64,000 nt of DNA from Porphyromonas sp. (GCA_022772085.1 JALFBN010000010.1:88755-152754), one strand, 5' to 3'. Numbered from the stretch's first letter, positions 36,126-45,151 are shown. Numbers and translations: made by a program. The notes: generated by a model not told the origin, from the letters alone.

Positions 36126-39122
36126 TTACTTGTATTGTGAGTCAATAGCATCTATGGCCGCCTCCATGAGTTTAGGGCGTACTTGCAGTGTATTGAGTTT
36201 TTTATTCATGCGAGAAGGATAGGTCCTGTTGGATAAGAATACATAAACCAGCTCTCTAGAGGGATCGATCCATACTGCACAACCTGTAAACCCCGTGTGT
36301 CCATAGGTATTCACAGAGGCATTCGAGGGAATTTGCCCATAGCCCGAACGATTATGGTCAAACCCTAGTGCACGTTTATTCCCTCTACCCAAAGTGTTTA
36401 TAAAAAGTCGCACAATCCGGTCGGGTAGAATCCGCTTCCCCTTAAATGTTCCTTGGCATCGGATCATCTCTGCTACTTGAGCTAGGTCGCTTGCTGTGGC
36501 AAAAATACCTGCATTACCGGCAATACCTCCGAGTACGGCAGCAGACTCGTCGTCAACCGTTCCGCGCACCAATCCCCGAAGAGGGCAGGCCGCCTGAGTT
36601 GGAGCGATGTCTCTCATATTCACTCCATGCTCCAACGGATTGTAGGTGTAGCTCTTGAGATGCATCGGTTGAACTATAAGTTGTCTTAATAACTCATTTA
36701 GAGGTTGCTTGCTAACTCGCTCTGCGATCATTCCCAACAGGATAAAACTGACATCCGAATAGGTATAAGAGCCAATACTTCGTAGGGGACTTTGGGCTAT
36801 CTGTTGTAGAACAGACTCTCGAAATGTCTTGTTAATGAAGGAGCGACCAAAGTGTAATGAAAAGTTAGAATCCTCGTGATCTTGCACCAGTTCTTTGCGC
36901 CATCTAAAGTTCGGATCGACCCATACATTTTCATCTATTTGAGTCCATTGGGGTTGATAGCGGTAGGAAAAATAAGATCCGTTAGAGAGGCTTGATGGCT
37001 CCATGAGTGCCAAATAAAAGTTGATCGTAGGGATCAATCCCGCTTGGTGTAGTAGAAGGTCTTTGATATTGATGGCTCCAACTGGAGTGTTGGCTAATTC
37101 TGGCAGGTGTGTATCTACTCTTTCGGATAGCTTCAGTTTTTTCTTGGCAACCAAATCCATGATGATTGGGGTCGTGCCAAAGGCCTTGGTCACAGAGGCG
37201 ATGTCAAATAGCGTCTTTTCTGTCACACGAGGGGAATTTGTCGATCCATCAAGTGTTCCAAAGGCTTTGTTGTACAGGGTCTTCCCCCGATGGAGTACCA
37301 CAATCTGACATCCGGGGAATGCTTTTTGGGAGAGAGCTGCTTCGGCAATGCTATCCAGTGCTGCAAAGGTACGGTACGAACCTTTTTTCTCAGGAGATTT
37401 GTTTTTTTTTACCTCCATTTTACCTTTTGGAGGTCTACATATTTCGAGGTCTTGGGGCTCTATGTTGTAGAAGCGTGCCGCAACTGCGCGCAGAGCTTCG
37501 TCATTAGATTCATAAGCAATAGCGATCGCTTTAGCTCTTTTGAGTGAGTTTGTCCACTTAGGTAGCTGATAGTCGGATGCAAAGAGCGTAAAAACGACAT
37601 CTGTCTCATTGGATAACTGTTCCACGAGTTGGGCTAAGTCGGCATTATAATCCGTGTAGCAATTAACATATACCAAAGAGCAAGATTTGAGAGCTTGGAA
37701 TACTACTTGGCATTTCTCTCTACTCGTTTGTTTGGATAGCGTATAATGCTCTTTTGGTGTAATTCCGATCGTCTTCAGAGCCTCGACGAATGCTCTTTTG
37801 CCCGATTCATTCAGATCCAAAATACCTATGGGGCTAGAGTTTTTTCGGTCCTGTGGGAGGATCTTGTCGTTTTTTTGAATATCAATGGATTCGTACCATA
37901 GTTCATCCGCGAGATTGAGAGCTTCGGGGGTGTTGAGTTTGGCATAAAAATCATCTCTGGAGAGTATGTTTTTTTTCGTGTTGGCAAGGGATTGTCCCAT
38001 CAGTATCCACTTGTATAGGAGTACTTTGCGGCATCGTTGTTCGATTAGTTTTTTGCTCAAAATGCCCTGCTGTACGGCTGTCAGAATCTCTGAATGCACC
38101 TTGATTGGATCAATCGGTCCAAGGAGTAGGTCATTGCCGGCAAGCAGTGCACGTACGCTGATGGGGTAACCGCCTTTTTGCTGCATCCCTTGCATCTGCA
38201 TTCCGTCAGTGAATATCAGCCCTGAGAACCCCATCTCCTTCTGAAGGAGTTCTGTGGTAATGGCATAGCTCATAGAGGCAGGAGTTCCCGATTTGTCTAG
38301 TGCAGGTACGTTGAGGTGCCCTATCATGACTCCGCCGAATCCCGCTTTGAAGTAGGAGGCGAAGGGAGCCAGTTCGATCTTTTCGAGAACAGAGCGGGAA
38401 CCCGTTATTGTCGGAAGGGTCTTATGAGAATCAAGCGTTGTGTTGCCATGTCCCGGGAAGTGTTTGGCTACGGACAAGACGCCTCCTTCTTCCAGCCCCC
38501 GGGCGTAAGCCAAACTATAGTCCGTTACATTTCTGGGATTGTCTCCGAAGCTACGAGTCCCGATAACGGGATTCTTAGGATTGTTGTTTACATCCACCAC
38601 AGGGGCAAAATTGACCTGTATTCCCATAATTTGGCACTGCTTGGCCATACTCCGTCCATATCGAGTTATCAGTTCAATATCCGATATGTTGGCTAAGGCC
38701 TTATTGCGAGGGTAGCGGATGGTGTTTGCGAGGCGCATCGCCAACCCCCACTCGGCATCAGCCGTGATCAGCAGGGGTATCTTGGAGGAGCTGTTCAGAT
38801 TTTGGGTCATAAGCCACTGATCATAGGCCTCCCCCTTTTGAAATAGGATCCCTCCAGCGTGGCAACGCTTGATCGTCTGCTGTGCAGCTGCAATTTGAGA
38901 AGCTCCGCTGGAGGGGTATATGATGGGGATTATGAGTTGTCCGATCTGTTCCTCAAGGGAGAGTGTACGTATCACTCCTTCCACCTCTTTCTCACCCGAA
39001 TCGATTGAGCCGGAGGTCAGCATGTTTGGTCGATAGGAGACCCTTTGAGCACATATTGTTGAGGGAATCCACGGGAGAGCCAGTGCCAAAGCCCATAGGA
39101 CGGTTATTCGTTGCCAATTCAT
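36126..39122 (-). CDS. Glycoside hydrolase family 3 / serine beta-lactamase-type fusion
   Basis: About 998 residues with signal peptide (VLWALALALPWIPSTICA). Residues about 45-410 form a GH3 N-acetylglucosaminidase domain with the NagZ signature AKHFPGHGNTTLDSHKTLP and FTDGMQMQG. A linker domain to about 590 follows. Residues about 615-998 are a class C beta-lactamase/PBP-like hydrolase with SVTK (SxxK), YSD in place of YxN, and HTGFTG in place of KTG. Joining a muramyl-glycan hydrolase to a peptidase or esterase suggests peptidoglycan recycling in the periplasm (inference). Start 39122 is favoured over 39128 because the promoter's -7 box ends at 39128. Confidence 0.88.
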   Translation of the reverse strand: MNWQRITVLWALALALPWIPSTICAQRVSYRPNMLTSGSIDSGEKEVEGVIRTLSLEEQIGQLIIPIIYPSSGASQIAAAQQTIKRCHAGGILFQKGEAYDQWLMTQNLNSSSKIPLLITADAEWGLAMRLANTIRYPRNKALANISDIELITRYGRSMAKQCQIMGIQVNFAPVVDVNNNPKNPVIGTRSFGDNPRNVTDYSLAYARGLEEGGVLSVAKHFPGHGNTTLDSHKTLPTITGSRSVLEKIELAPFASYFKAGFGGVMIGHLNVPALDKSGTPASMSYAITTELLQKEMGFSGLIFTDGMQMQGMQQKGGYPISVRALLAGNDLLLGPIDPIKVHSEILTAVQQGILSKKLIEQRCRKVLLYKWILMGQSLANTKKNILSRDDFYAKLNTPEALNLADELWYESIDIQKNDKILPQDRKNSSPIGILDLNESGKRAFVEALKTIGITPKEHYTLSKQTSREKCQVVFQALKSCSLVYVNCYTDYNADLAQLVEQLSNETDVVFTLFASDYQLPKWTNSLKRAKAIAIAYESNDEALRAVAARFYNIEPQDLEICRPPKGKMEVKKNKSPEKKGSYRTFAALDSIAEAALSQKAFPGCQIVVLHRGKTLYNKAFGTLDGSTNSPRVTEKTLFDIASVTKAFGTTPIIMDLVAKKKLKLSERVDTHLPELANTPVGAINIKDLLLHQAGLIPTINFYLALMEPSSLSNGSYFSYRYQPQWTQIDENVWVDPNFRWRKELVQDHEDSNFSLHFGRSFINKTFRESVLQQIAQSPLRSIGSYTYSDVSFILLGMIAERVSKQPLNELLRQLIVQPMHLKSYTYNPLEHGVNMRDIAPTQAACPLRGLVRGTVDDESAAVLGGIAGNAGIFATASDLAQVAEMIRCQGTFKGKRILPDRIVRLFINTLGRGNKRALGFDHNRSGYGQIPSNASVNTYGHTGFTGCAVWIDPSRELVYVFLSNRTYPSRMNKKLNTLQVRPKLMEAAIDAIDSQYK

Positions 39123-39127
39123 GCCCA

Positions 39128-39157
39128 CAAAATTAGCGTGAATTCCTGACTAAACAA
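39128..39157 (-). promoter_or_regulatory. Promoter of GH3/beta-lactamase gene, leaderless-like
   Basis: Minus-strand TTG (39157-39155), exactly 19 nt, then TAATTTTG (39135-39128). The box ends 6 nt from the ATG at 39122, so transcription would begin almost at the start codon. Confidence 0.6.
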
Positions 39158-39173
39158 CCTTTTTTCGGAATTG

Positions 39174-40013
39174 TTACCTAATGGGGCGATTGTTTTGGTC
39201 ATACTTGTGAGGGAAGTAGTGCTTCAGAACTCCCGGCTTTAGTAGTGCTCTGACTCTATCGAAAGGAACAAACACCTCGATAAGTCCCTCTGCATAGCTT
39301 GCTATTTCGTAGGGATTGTAAACATAGGTGATTCCTTTTTTGTCGAGGTAGAAGATATCGTGTGCCTTTACATCTCGGCTTTCCAGGTCCGATCTCTCCT
39401 CGGCAGAGAGGGCAGGAGCATTCTTTTGACGATTTTTGATCATTTGGATTAGGGCACAATCCTTGACAATTGCATTCAGTTGCTTCTCAAAACCCGGGCG
39501 GAAGAGTGTCTTATTTTGGATCTGTTCCAAAGTGGAGAGGTCGAAGAGTAGAGGGTAAGTGCCATACATGCCATGTGCACCGCCCCAGTAGTCCATATTG
39601 TTGATTTGGAAACAACAGAAGTTGCCCTCTGTCTCTCTTACCATAACTTCACGGGTGGATTCAAAACAAAGAAAGTACATCGGTTCGTCCGACTTAGCCT
39701 CTTTTTTCTCCTCTTGATAGGTCTCTAATGCAGACTTTTTGTACGATTGAAACTCTATTTCGATCTCTTTTTCTATGGAGCGTAAGATGCTGGTCTCTCG
39801 GGCTGCCGTCGGCGAAAATATCTTGGACTTGTAGAGATCCAATACTTTTTTGAACTGTTGCCGGTCACCGCTTCGCAGTGCTTTTGGGTAGACGAGACGA
39901 TAGCTAAAAGTGTATCCCTCCCGGGATTGTTTGCCGTTTTCTACGACGAGAGGAATAAACCTCTGTACGGAGCAGGAGTCTAGGATTATCGGACTTGTTT
40001 TCTGTTGTGCCAC
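39174..40013 (-). CDS. DUF3298/RsiV-like protein, signal peptide out of frame
   Basis: The frame gives 279 residues from a GTG at 40013. The C-terminal half has the DUF3298 look: YWGGAHGMYGTYPLLFDLST, LFRPGFEKQL and YNPYEIASYAEGLIEVFVPF, found in extracytoplasmic RsiV-like proteins. In the next frame upstream an ATG at 40080 starts MMKKSIWRIFMILLTV, an evident signal peptide, which stops at 40024. Dropping one A near 40033 would join it to CCSIRAVAQQK, a good cleavage site. So the gene is probably frameshifted, or the base is a sequencing error. As read, the protein would lack export. Confidence 0.7.
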   Translation of the reverse strand: MAQQKTSPIILDSCSVQRFIPLVVENGKQSREGYTFSYRLVYPKALRSGDRQQFKKVLDLYKSKIFSPTAARETSILRSIEKEIEIEFQSYKKSALETYQEEKKEAKSDEPMYFLCFESTREVMVRETEGNFCCFQINNMDYWGGAHGMYGTYPLLFDLSTLEQIQNKTLFRPGFEKQLNAIVKDCALIQMIKNRQKNAPALSAEERSDLESRDVKAHDIFYLDKKGITYVYNPYEIASYAEGLIEVFVPFDRVRALLKPGVLKHYFPHKYDQNNRPIR

Positions 40014-40080
40014 GGCTCGGATACTACAACATTACCGTGAGGAGTATCATAAAGATCCTCCAAATACTCTTTTTCATCAT
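40014..40080 (-). pseudogene. Signal-peptide fragment of the DUF3298 gene in another frame
   Basis: ATG at 40080 (or 40077) encodes MMKKSIWRIFMILLTVML then TAG at 40026-40024. A +1 shift near 40033 would continue into the DUF3298 frame. See the preceding gene. Confidence 0.6.
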
Positions 40081-40341
40081 ATTGATTCTATCTCTATCAA
40101 TACATTGCAAGTGTTATCCTCATTGTGAGGAGTTTCACCTCAAAGCAAAGATAGTGTTTTTGATTGATTTTCCCTCTCGTGAAACGTACAAGATCATAGG
40201 CTTTCAGTTTCTGAGATCTTGCCCATGAGAAAAAGATTTCACAGCCTGCACGAAAAATGTTGTTAGGCGAAAAAATATTTCCATAGGGGGAAAATGTTAT
40301 TTTTGTGCTCGGAATTATAGCAAATGGAGGAATATAACGAG
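40081..40341. other. Divergent promoter region
   Basis: Holds -7 boxes in both directions: TATCTTTG on the minus strand (40153-40146) for the DUF3298 gene and TATTTTTG on the plus strand (40299-40306) for the dehydrogenase. Neither has a clear TTG at -33. Confidence 0.45.
40299..40306 (+). promoter_or_regulatory. -7 box for alcohol dehydrogenase
   Basis: TATTTTTG, with transcription expected near 40311. This favours the ATG at 40342 over 40324. Confidence 0.45.
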
Positions 40342-41493
40342 ATGAACAATTTTAGACATTATAACCCCACACAACTGATATTTGGCAAAGGCAGCATTGC
40401 TAAGTTGAGCAAATTGCTCCCTTCGGAGGCGAAGATCCTCGTAACTTTTGGAGGAGGAAGCGTGCGTCGTAATGGAGTGTACGACCAAGTCCATGCTGCC
40501 CTTGAGGGCTTTGAGTACAGTGAGTTTTGGGGGCTGGAATCTAATCCGACCGTAGAAACGATCCGCCGTGCTGTGGCTCAAGGTAAAGAGCATCAGTGCA
40601 ACTTTGTGTTGGCTGTCGGCGGAGGGTCGGTGATTGATGCCTCTAAGCTAATCTCTGCATCTCTATTGCGCGATGACGACCCATGGCAATTAGTCCTTGG
40701 AGGCAGTGTGCGCGATGGCTTTGTTCCTCTGGGTACAGTGCTAACCATACCCGCCACAGGATCCGAAATGAACTCGGGTGCGGTGATTTCTTCTTCGGAG
40801 ACGAAGGAGAAGTTTGCTTTCCATGGGCAATTCCCCACTTTCTCCATCCTCGACCCTGAGGTTACCTATTCTTTGCCACCGTTCCAACTCGCTTGTGGCA
40901 TTGCCGATAGCTATGTACATGTCATGGAGCAATACATGACTACTCCCGGGCAGAGCCGTCTGATGGATCGCTTCGCCGAAGGAATCCTCATGACCCTTAA
41001 AGAGGTTGCTCCTCTCGTACTTGGTGAAGAGCCGAACTATCAGGCGAGAGCCGACTTTATGGTGGCTGCTACTCATGCGCTCAATGGTTCGATCCGTTGG
41101 GGTGTTACCGAAGATTGGGCGACCCATATGATTGGTCATGAAATAACGGCATTAGCGGGATTGACGCATGCGCACTCTCTTGTGATTGTGTTACCCTCGA
41201 CCCTACGGATCATGAGTGCTCGTGGAGATAAACGAGCCAAGATGCTTCAATACGCACAAAACATTTGGGGAATCTCCTCGGGAACGGAGGAGGACCGGAT
41301 CGAAGCGGCTATTAAAGCTACCGAAGAGTTTTTCCGCTCGCTAGGTCTCTCTACACGCCTTCGTGAGTCCGGAGTGGCTCAAGAGGTTGAAGATGAAATT
41401 GTGCGGAGATTCACCGAGCGAGGGGTAACCTTGGGCGAAAATGGTACGGTCACACCCGACGTGGTGCGCGCAATACTGGCTGATTGTCGCTAA
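40342..41493 (+). CDS. Iron-containing alcohol dehydrogenase (YqhD/butanol-dehydrogenase type)
   Basis: About 383 residues from the ATG at 40342 (MNNFRHYNPTQLIFGKGSI, the family start); an ATG at 40324 adds six residues and lies too near the predicted transcription start. Cofactor loops LVTFGGGSVRRNG and AVGGGSVIDASKLI, the metal ligands in GIADSYVHVMEQYM (Asp, His) and GLTHAHSLVIVLP (His), and the pattern LTIPATGSEMNSGAVIS match the NADPH-dependent type that reduces aldehydes to alcohols. Physiological substrate unknown. Confidence 0.92.
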   Translation: MNNFRHYNPTQLIFGKGSIAKLSKLLPSEAKILVTFGGGSVRRNGVYDQVHAALEGFEYSEFWGLESNPTVETIRRAVAQGKEHQCNFVLAVGGGSVIDASKLISASLLRDDDPWQLVLGGSVRDGFVPLGTVLTIPATGSEMNSGAVISSSETKEKFAFHGQFPTFSILDPEVTYSLPPFQLACGIADSYVHVMEQYMTTPGQSRLMDRFAEGILMTLKEVAPLVLGEEPNYQARADFMVAATHALNGSIRWGVTEDWATHMIGHEITALAGLTHAHSLVIVLPSTLRIMSARGDKRAKMLQYAQNIWGISSGTEEDRIEAAIKATEEFFRSLGLSTRLRESGVAQEVEDEIVRRFTERGVTLGENGTVTPDVVRAILADCR

Positions 41494-41555
41494 TCAATCA
41501 CTACCTACAAAAGACCTAAAACCATAAGTATTATCAATAAGAATTTCGACAAAAG

Positions 41556-44114
41556 ATGAATGTATCAAGACGTCTTCTGGCGATTATTGCCCTAGGTATT
41601 TTGCTACCTATCGCAGGGTGTGCGACCAAGAAGAAGAAACAAGTCCCCGAAAAGAGTAAGTACGAACAGACGGTGGCCGATGCACGTGAGAGCAAAGGGC
41701 TTTTTACCGTTTATCAGGATAAGAAGAATAAGCTCTATTTTGCGATTCCTGATTCACTGATTGGGCGTGACCTTTACTTCATGACCCGCATTGCAGGGAT
41801 CAGTGATACTCGCGAGTGGGTCGCCGGGGTTGTCAATGCCTCTCCATTCCTGTTTCGCTTTACTAAGGATCAGAATTACGTTTATATCGTACGTCCCAAT
41901 ACGACCGATGTAGTGCGAAAGGGAGATGCCATTGCCAGTTCTTTTCGCAATAATGCCCTCGACAGAGTGGTCAAGGCTTTCCCCATTATCACTCGTGAGG
42001 GCGATCGTTCCCTCATAGAGGTGACCAAATACTTCGCGGGAGACGAGAAGTCAATCTCTCCGCTTAACATCGCCACAGGGCCTTTGGCCGAGCGGTTTAT
42101 ACAAGGTACGCTCGATACAGAGGCTTCTCGTGTAGCTCAGGCTAAGGCTTATCCCAAGAATGTGGAGATCACAAGCCAATTGACCTATAACACGCGTCCC
42201 TATGGAGAGCCCTACACGGTGGAGATGCAACGCTCAATCCTGCTACTTCCCGAGAAACCAATGCAACCCCGTTACGCTGATAATCGAATGGGTTACTTCT
42301 CCTCTAATCGTCGTCTTTTCACCTCCAATAAAGATAAGGTAGAGAGTTTCCGACTGATCCACCGCTGGAGATTGGAACCGAAAGACACCGCTGCTTATCA
42401 GCGCGGGGAGCTGGTAGAGCCGGTGCAGCCCATTATCTTCTATGTCGATCCTGCTTTCCCCGAGAAGTGGCGTCCGACGATCAAGCAGGGTATTGAGGAT
42501 TGGAATACAGCCTTTGAAGCTGCGGGATTCAAAAATGCCATTAAGGCTTTGGACTATCCTGCAGACTCAACCTTCGACCCCAACGATGCACGTTACAATA
42601 CATTCCGCTATGCCACTACGGCTATTGAGAACGCCATGGGGCCCAGCTATGTAGATCCTCGTTCGGGTGAAATAATCTCTGCTCAGGTTATTTGGTACCA
42701 TAACGTGATCAGCCTTGTACACAATTGGCGGTTGGTACAAACGGGGGCAGTGGATCCTCGAGTGCGTAAGTTGGTATTCTCCGATGAGGTGATGCGCGAG
42801 AGCTTGCGCTATGTTGCTTCACACGAAGTAGGTCATACTCTCGGATTGATGCACAATATGGGTGCAAGTAACTCTTATACCATAGAGAACTTGCGTTCTC
42901 CTGAGTTTACCAAAGAGCATGGAACAACTCCGAGTATCATGGACTATGCTCGCAACAACTTTGTGGCCCAGCCCGGAGACTACGAGCGTGGCGTACGCCT
43001 TACGCCTCCGATCCTTGGTAAGTATGATATTGCTGCCATCAAGTGGGGGTATTCGCTCTTCCCTGAAACCTTTAAGGGCGATGCCAAGGGTGAGAAGAAG
43101 CAACTCCGTAAGTTGTTGGAAGAGTATGCCAAAGATCCTATGCTGCACTTTGGTGCTCAGCAATTCCCTTTCACCGTAGATCCGACGGCTCAGACCGAAG
43201 ACCTCTCTAATGACCACTTTACCGCGAGTGATCTATCGATCTCCAACCTCAAGATCATTACCAAAAACATGGATAAGTGGTTGTATCAAGAGGGAGAAGA
43301 TTATCGGGATATGAAGGAGGTCTACTATCAGATCATCAATCAGTATATGCGTCACATTGGGCACGTATCGGCTCATATCGGCGGTATCGTATTTGCAGAG
43401 AGTCGCCAAGGCGATGGTGCTCCCTCCTTTACCTATACCCCAAAGAGTGAGCAGAAACGAGCCGTTGAGTGGTTGGGTAAGGAGGCACACGAGTCGGCAC
43501 GCTGGCTCTTGCGCCAAGATCTCTTGCGACGCATTGACGACGGTAGCAATACCATAGCAAGGCAGTTGGTCAATGCCTTTGTGGGCAACTTCTTTAGAGG
43601 AAGCAATCTCAGACGGATTCACGAGTTTGCCCTCTCCGGTGCTAAAGATGCTTACTCGTTGGCGGATTATACGCACGATGTCGTAACGGTACTCTTCTCC
43701 GAGACTCGCGCCGGTCGTGCAACTGAATATGATCGCCTGCTCGAGGCTAAGGCAATCGATTTGATGCTGGAGAATGCTCTTCTGACGCCTACGGTTAAGG
43801 TGGCTGATAAGAAGTTCTCTCTTACGGAAGCCTGCCTTAATGAGTTCGATCAGTGGGTGCAAGATCCTGCCCTCCCTTGCAGCCACGCTTCGCACAGGGC
43901 TCTTGGGAAGCAAGATCAGGAGGATGCCGCCTTTACACGTATGACCTTCATATACAGACCTCTTAGTCCCGAGGTGGTTGCTCCCTATTGGATGGCAGCC
44001 CTCGAAGAGGTGGAGAAACTTTACAAGCAAAAGGTCAATGGTGGAGATGCCACTGCAAAGGCTTTCTATCGTTACCAACTGCGTCGTATTGCTTCTGCTT
44101 TGGCCGCCAAGTAA
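41556..44114 (+). CDS. Zinc metalloprotease lipoprotein (DUF5117/DUF5118 type)
   Basis: The 852 residues begin with a lipoprotein signal (IIALGILLPIAGC). The N-terminal regions fit DUF5118 and DUF5117 (LFTVYQDKKNKLYFAIPDSL; RDLYFMTRIAGIS). The zinc site HEVGHTLGLMHN lies near 425, with a Met-turn SIMDYARNNFVAQPGD downstream, as in metzincin-like proteases. A long C-terminal domain follows. This family is common and often multi-copy in Bacteroidota; substrates are mostly unknown. Predicted to sit on the outer membrane. A terminator follows at 44142. Confidence 0.9.
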   Translation: MNVSRRLLAIIALGILLPIAGCATKKKKQVPEKSKYEQTVADARESKGLFTVYQDKKNKLYFAIPDSLIGRDLYFMTRIAGISDTREWVAGVVNASPFLFRFTKDQNYVYIVRPNTTDVVRKGDAIASSFRNNALDRVVKAFPIITREGDRSLIEVTKYFAGDEKSISPLNIATGPLAERFIQGTLDTEASRVAQAKAYPKNVEITSQLTYNTRPYGEPYTVEMQRSILLLPEKPMQPRYADNRMGYFSSNRRLFTSNKDKVESFRLIHRWRLEPKDTAAYQRGELVEPVQPIIFYVDPAFPEKWRPTIKQGIEDWNTAFEAAGFKNAIKALDYPADSTFDPNDARYNTFRYATTAIENAMGPSYVDPRSGEIISAQVIWYHNVISLVHNWRLVQTGAVDPRVRKLVFSDEVMRESLRYVASHEVGHTLGLMHNMGASNSYTIENLRSPEFTKEHGTTPSIMDYARNNFVAQPGDYERGVRLTPPILGKYDIAAIKWGYSLFPETFKGDAKGEKKQLRKLLEEYAKDPMLHFGAQQFPFTVDPTAQTEDLSNDHFTASDLSISNLKIITKNMDKWLYQEGEDYRDMKEVYYQIINQYMRHIGHVSAHIGGIVFAESRQGDGAPSFTYTPKSEQKRAVEWLGKEAHESARWLLRQDLLRRIDDGSNTIARQLVNAFVGNFFRGSNLRRIHEFALSGAKDAYSLADYTHDVVTVLFSETRAGRATEYDRLLEAKAIDLMLENALLTPTVKVADKKFSLTEACLNEFDQWVQDPALPCSHASHRALGKQDQEDAAFTRMTFIYRPLSPEVVAPYWMAALEEVEKLYKQKVNGGDATAKAFYRYQLRRIASALAAK

Positions 44115-44141
44115 TCCACTTGTTGAAGTAAATATGTTTGG

Positions 44142-44186
44142 AAGCAGCTCTTTCTCATATGTTGTGAAGGAGCTGCTTTCTCTTTT
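44142..44186 (+). terminator. Terminator after metalloprotease gene
   Basis: AAGCAGCTC (44142-44150) pairs with GAGCTGCTT (44170-44178), then TCTCTTTT. Confidence 0.8.
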
Positions 44187-44272
44187 ATGCTCAGCTCCAT
44201 GAACTTTTCGCCCCATAGTATGTTTTGAAAGTAAAAGAATAAACTGAAGTAAATAAAGAAAGGAAGAAGAAT

Positions 44273-44854
44273 ATGACACACGAACTTATTACCTTACCCT
44301 ATGCAGCCGATGCGCTTGCTCCCGTTATCAGCAAGGAAACTGTTGAATTTCACCATGGGAAGCACCTTCTCGGTTACGTGAATACACTCAATAGTCTTAT
44401 CCCCGGTACAGAGTTTGAGAATGCCGATCTCCTCGATATTGTACGCAAGAGCGAGGGCAAAATGTTCAATCAAGCGGGTCAAGTATTGAATCATAACCTC
44501 TACTTTACACAATTTGCTCCCAATGCAGGTGGAGCTCCCAAGGGAGCCCTTGCAGAGGCTATTGCTAAGGAATGGGGTTCTTTTGAGGCTTTTCAGGCTG
44601 CATTCCTCGACGCTTGTACGAGTCTTTTTGGCTCGGGTTGGGTATGGCTTGCCTCCGACGAAAATGGAACTTTGACCATTGAAAAGGAACCCAATGCCGG
44701 TAATCCCATCCGTAAGGGTTTGAATCCGCTCCTCGGCTTTGACGTATGGGAGCACGCTTACTACCTCACTTACCAAAACCGCCGTGCCGATCATATCAAA
44801 GATCTTTGGTCCATTGTTAAGTGGGATGTCGTAGAGGAGCGTTACGGTAAGTAA
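44273..44854 (+). CDS. sodB: Superoxide dismutase (Fe/Mn type)
   Basis: The 193 residues convert superoxide to peroxide and oxygen. Metal ligands are visible: first His in VEFHHGKHLLGY, second in NHNLYFTQF, then Asp and His in DVWEHAYYL. It is very close in pattern to the cambialistic P. gingivalis enzyme, which works with Fe or Mn. The metal preference cannot be read from sequence with certainty. No signal peptide, so cytoplasmic. Confidence 0.96.
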   Translation: MTHELITLPYAADALAPVISKETVEFHHGKHLLGYVNTLNSLIPGTEFENADLLDIVRKSEGKMFNQAGQVLNHNLYFTQFAPNAGGAPKGALAEAIAKEWGSFEAFQAAFLDACTSLFGSGWVWLASDENGTLTIEKEPNAGNPIRKGLNPLLGFDVWEHAYYLTYQNRRADHIKDLWSIVKWDVVEERYGK

Positions 44855-44875
44855 TATCCCTATACCCGAATCGTG

Positions 44876-44941
44876 GGGGAGACTCTGTCGCCTCTCCGAC
44901 ATCAGCCGACTCTCGGCAAGAGAGTCGGGGATGATCTCCCC
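44876..44941. other. Nested hairpin downstream of sodB
   Basis: CCGACTCTC (44906-44914) and GAGAGTCGG (44920-44928) pair perfectly with loop GGCAA. An outer GGGGAGA/TCTCCCC (about 44876 and 44935) can enclose it. No T-run follows, so it may protect the sodB mRNA or end transcription weakly. Confidence 0.5.
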
Positions 44942-44980
44942 GATCACTACCATTGGAAACAAGCACTTGGAAGGACTGAA

Positions 44981-45043
44981 AAAATCAGTCGTCACTTTCT
45001 CAAAATCAGTCGACAGATTTTTAAAATTAGTCGACTGATTTTT
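44981..45043. repeat. Three tandem 21-bp dyad repeats
   Basis: Units start at 44981, 45002 and 45023, exactly 21 bp apart: AAAATCAGTCGTC..., AAAATCAGTCGAC..., AAAATTAGTCGAC... Units two and three are close to palindromic about GTCGAC (AAAATnAGTCGACnGATTTT), unit one is degraded. The array lies 109-170 nt before the sufS promoter box. Possible tandem operator. Confidence 0.75.
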
Positions 45044-45151
45044 CCGTTTATGGCGGCTGATTCTGTACCTTCTCCATACATACCGAGAAATTCTACTCGA
45101 CAGAGGGAGATTGTTGCCTTTTGCCATAGTCTTATGTGTACCCTCAAAGTG
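45044..45151. other. Remainder of sodB-sufS interval
   Basis: Between the 21-bp repeats and the sufS promoter no feature was recognised. The 277-codon antisense frame across this region and sodB is a shadow. Confidence 0.4.

Noticed and set aside
43233..44279. 348-codon open frame antisense to the metalloprotease
   Set aside because: Lies opposite a clear HExxH protease gene and through its terminator; composition is that of a reverse shadow.
44294..45127. 277-codon minus-strand frame over sodB and the 21-bp repeats
   Set aside because: sodB on the opposite strand is certain; the frame crosses hairpins and repeats and has no family features.
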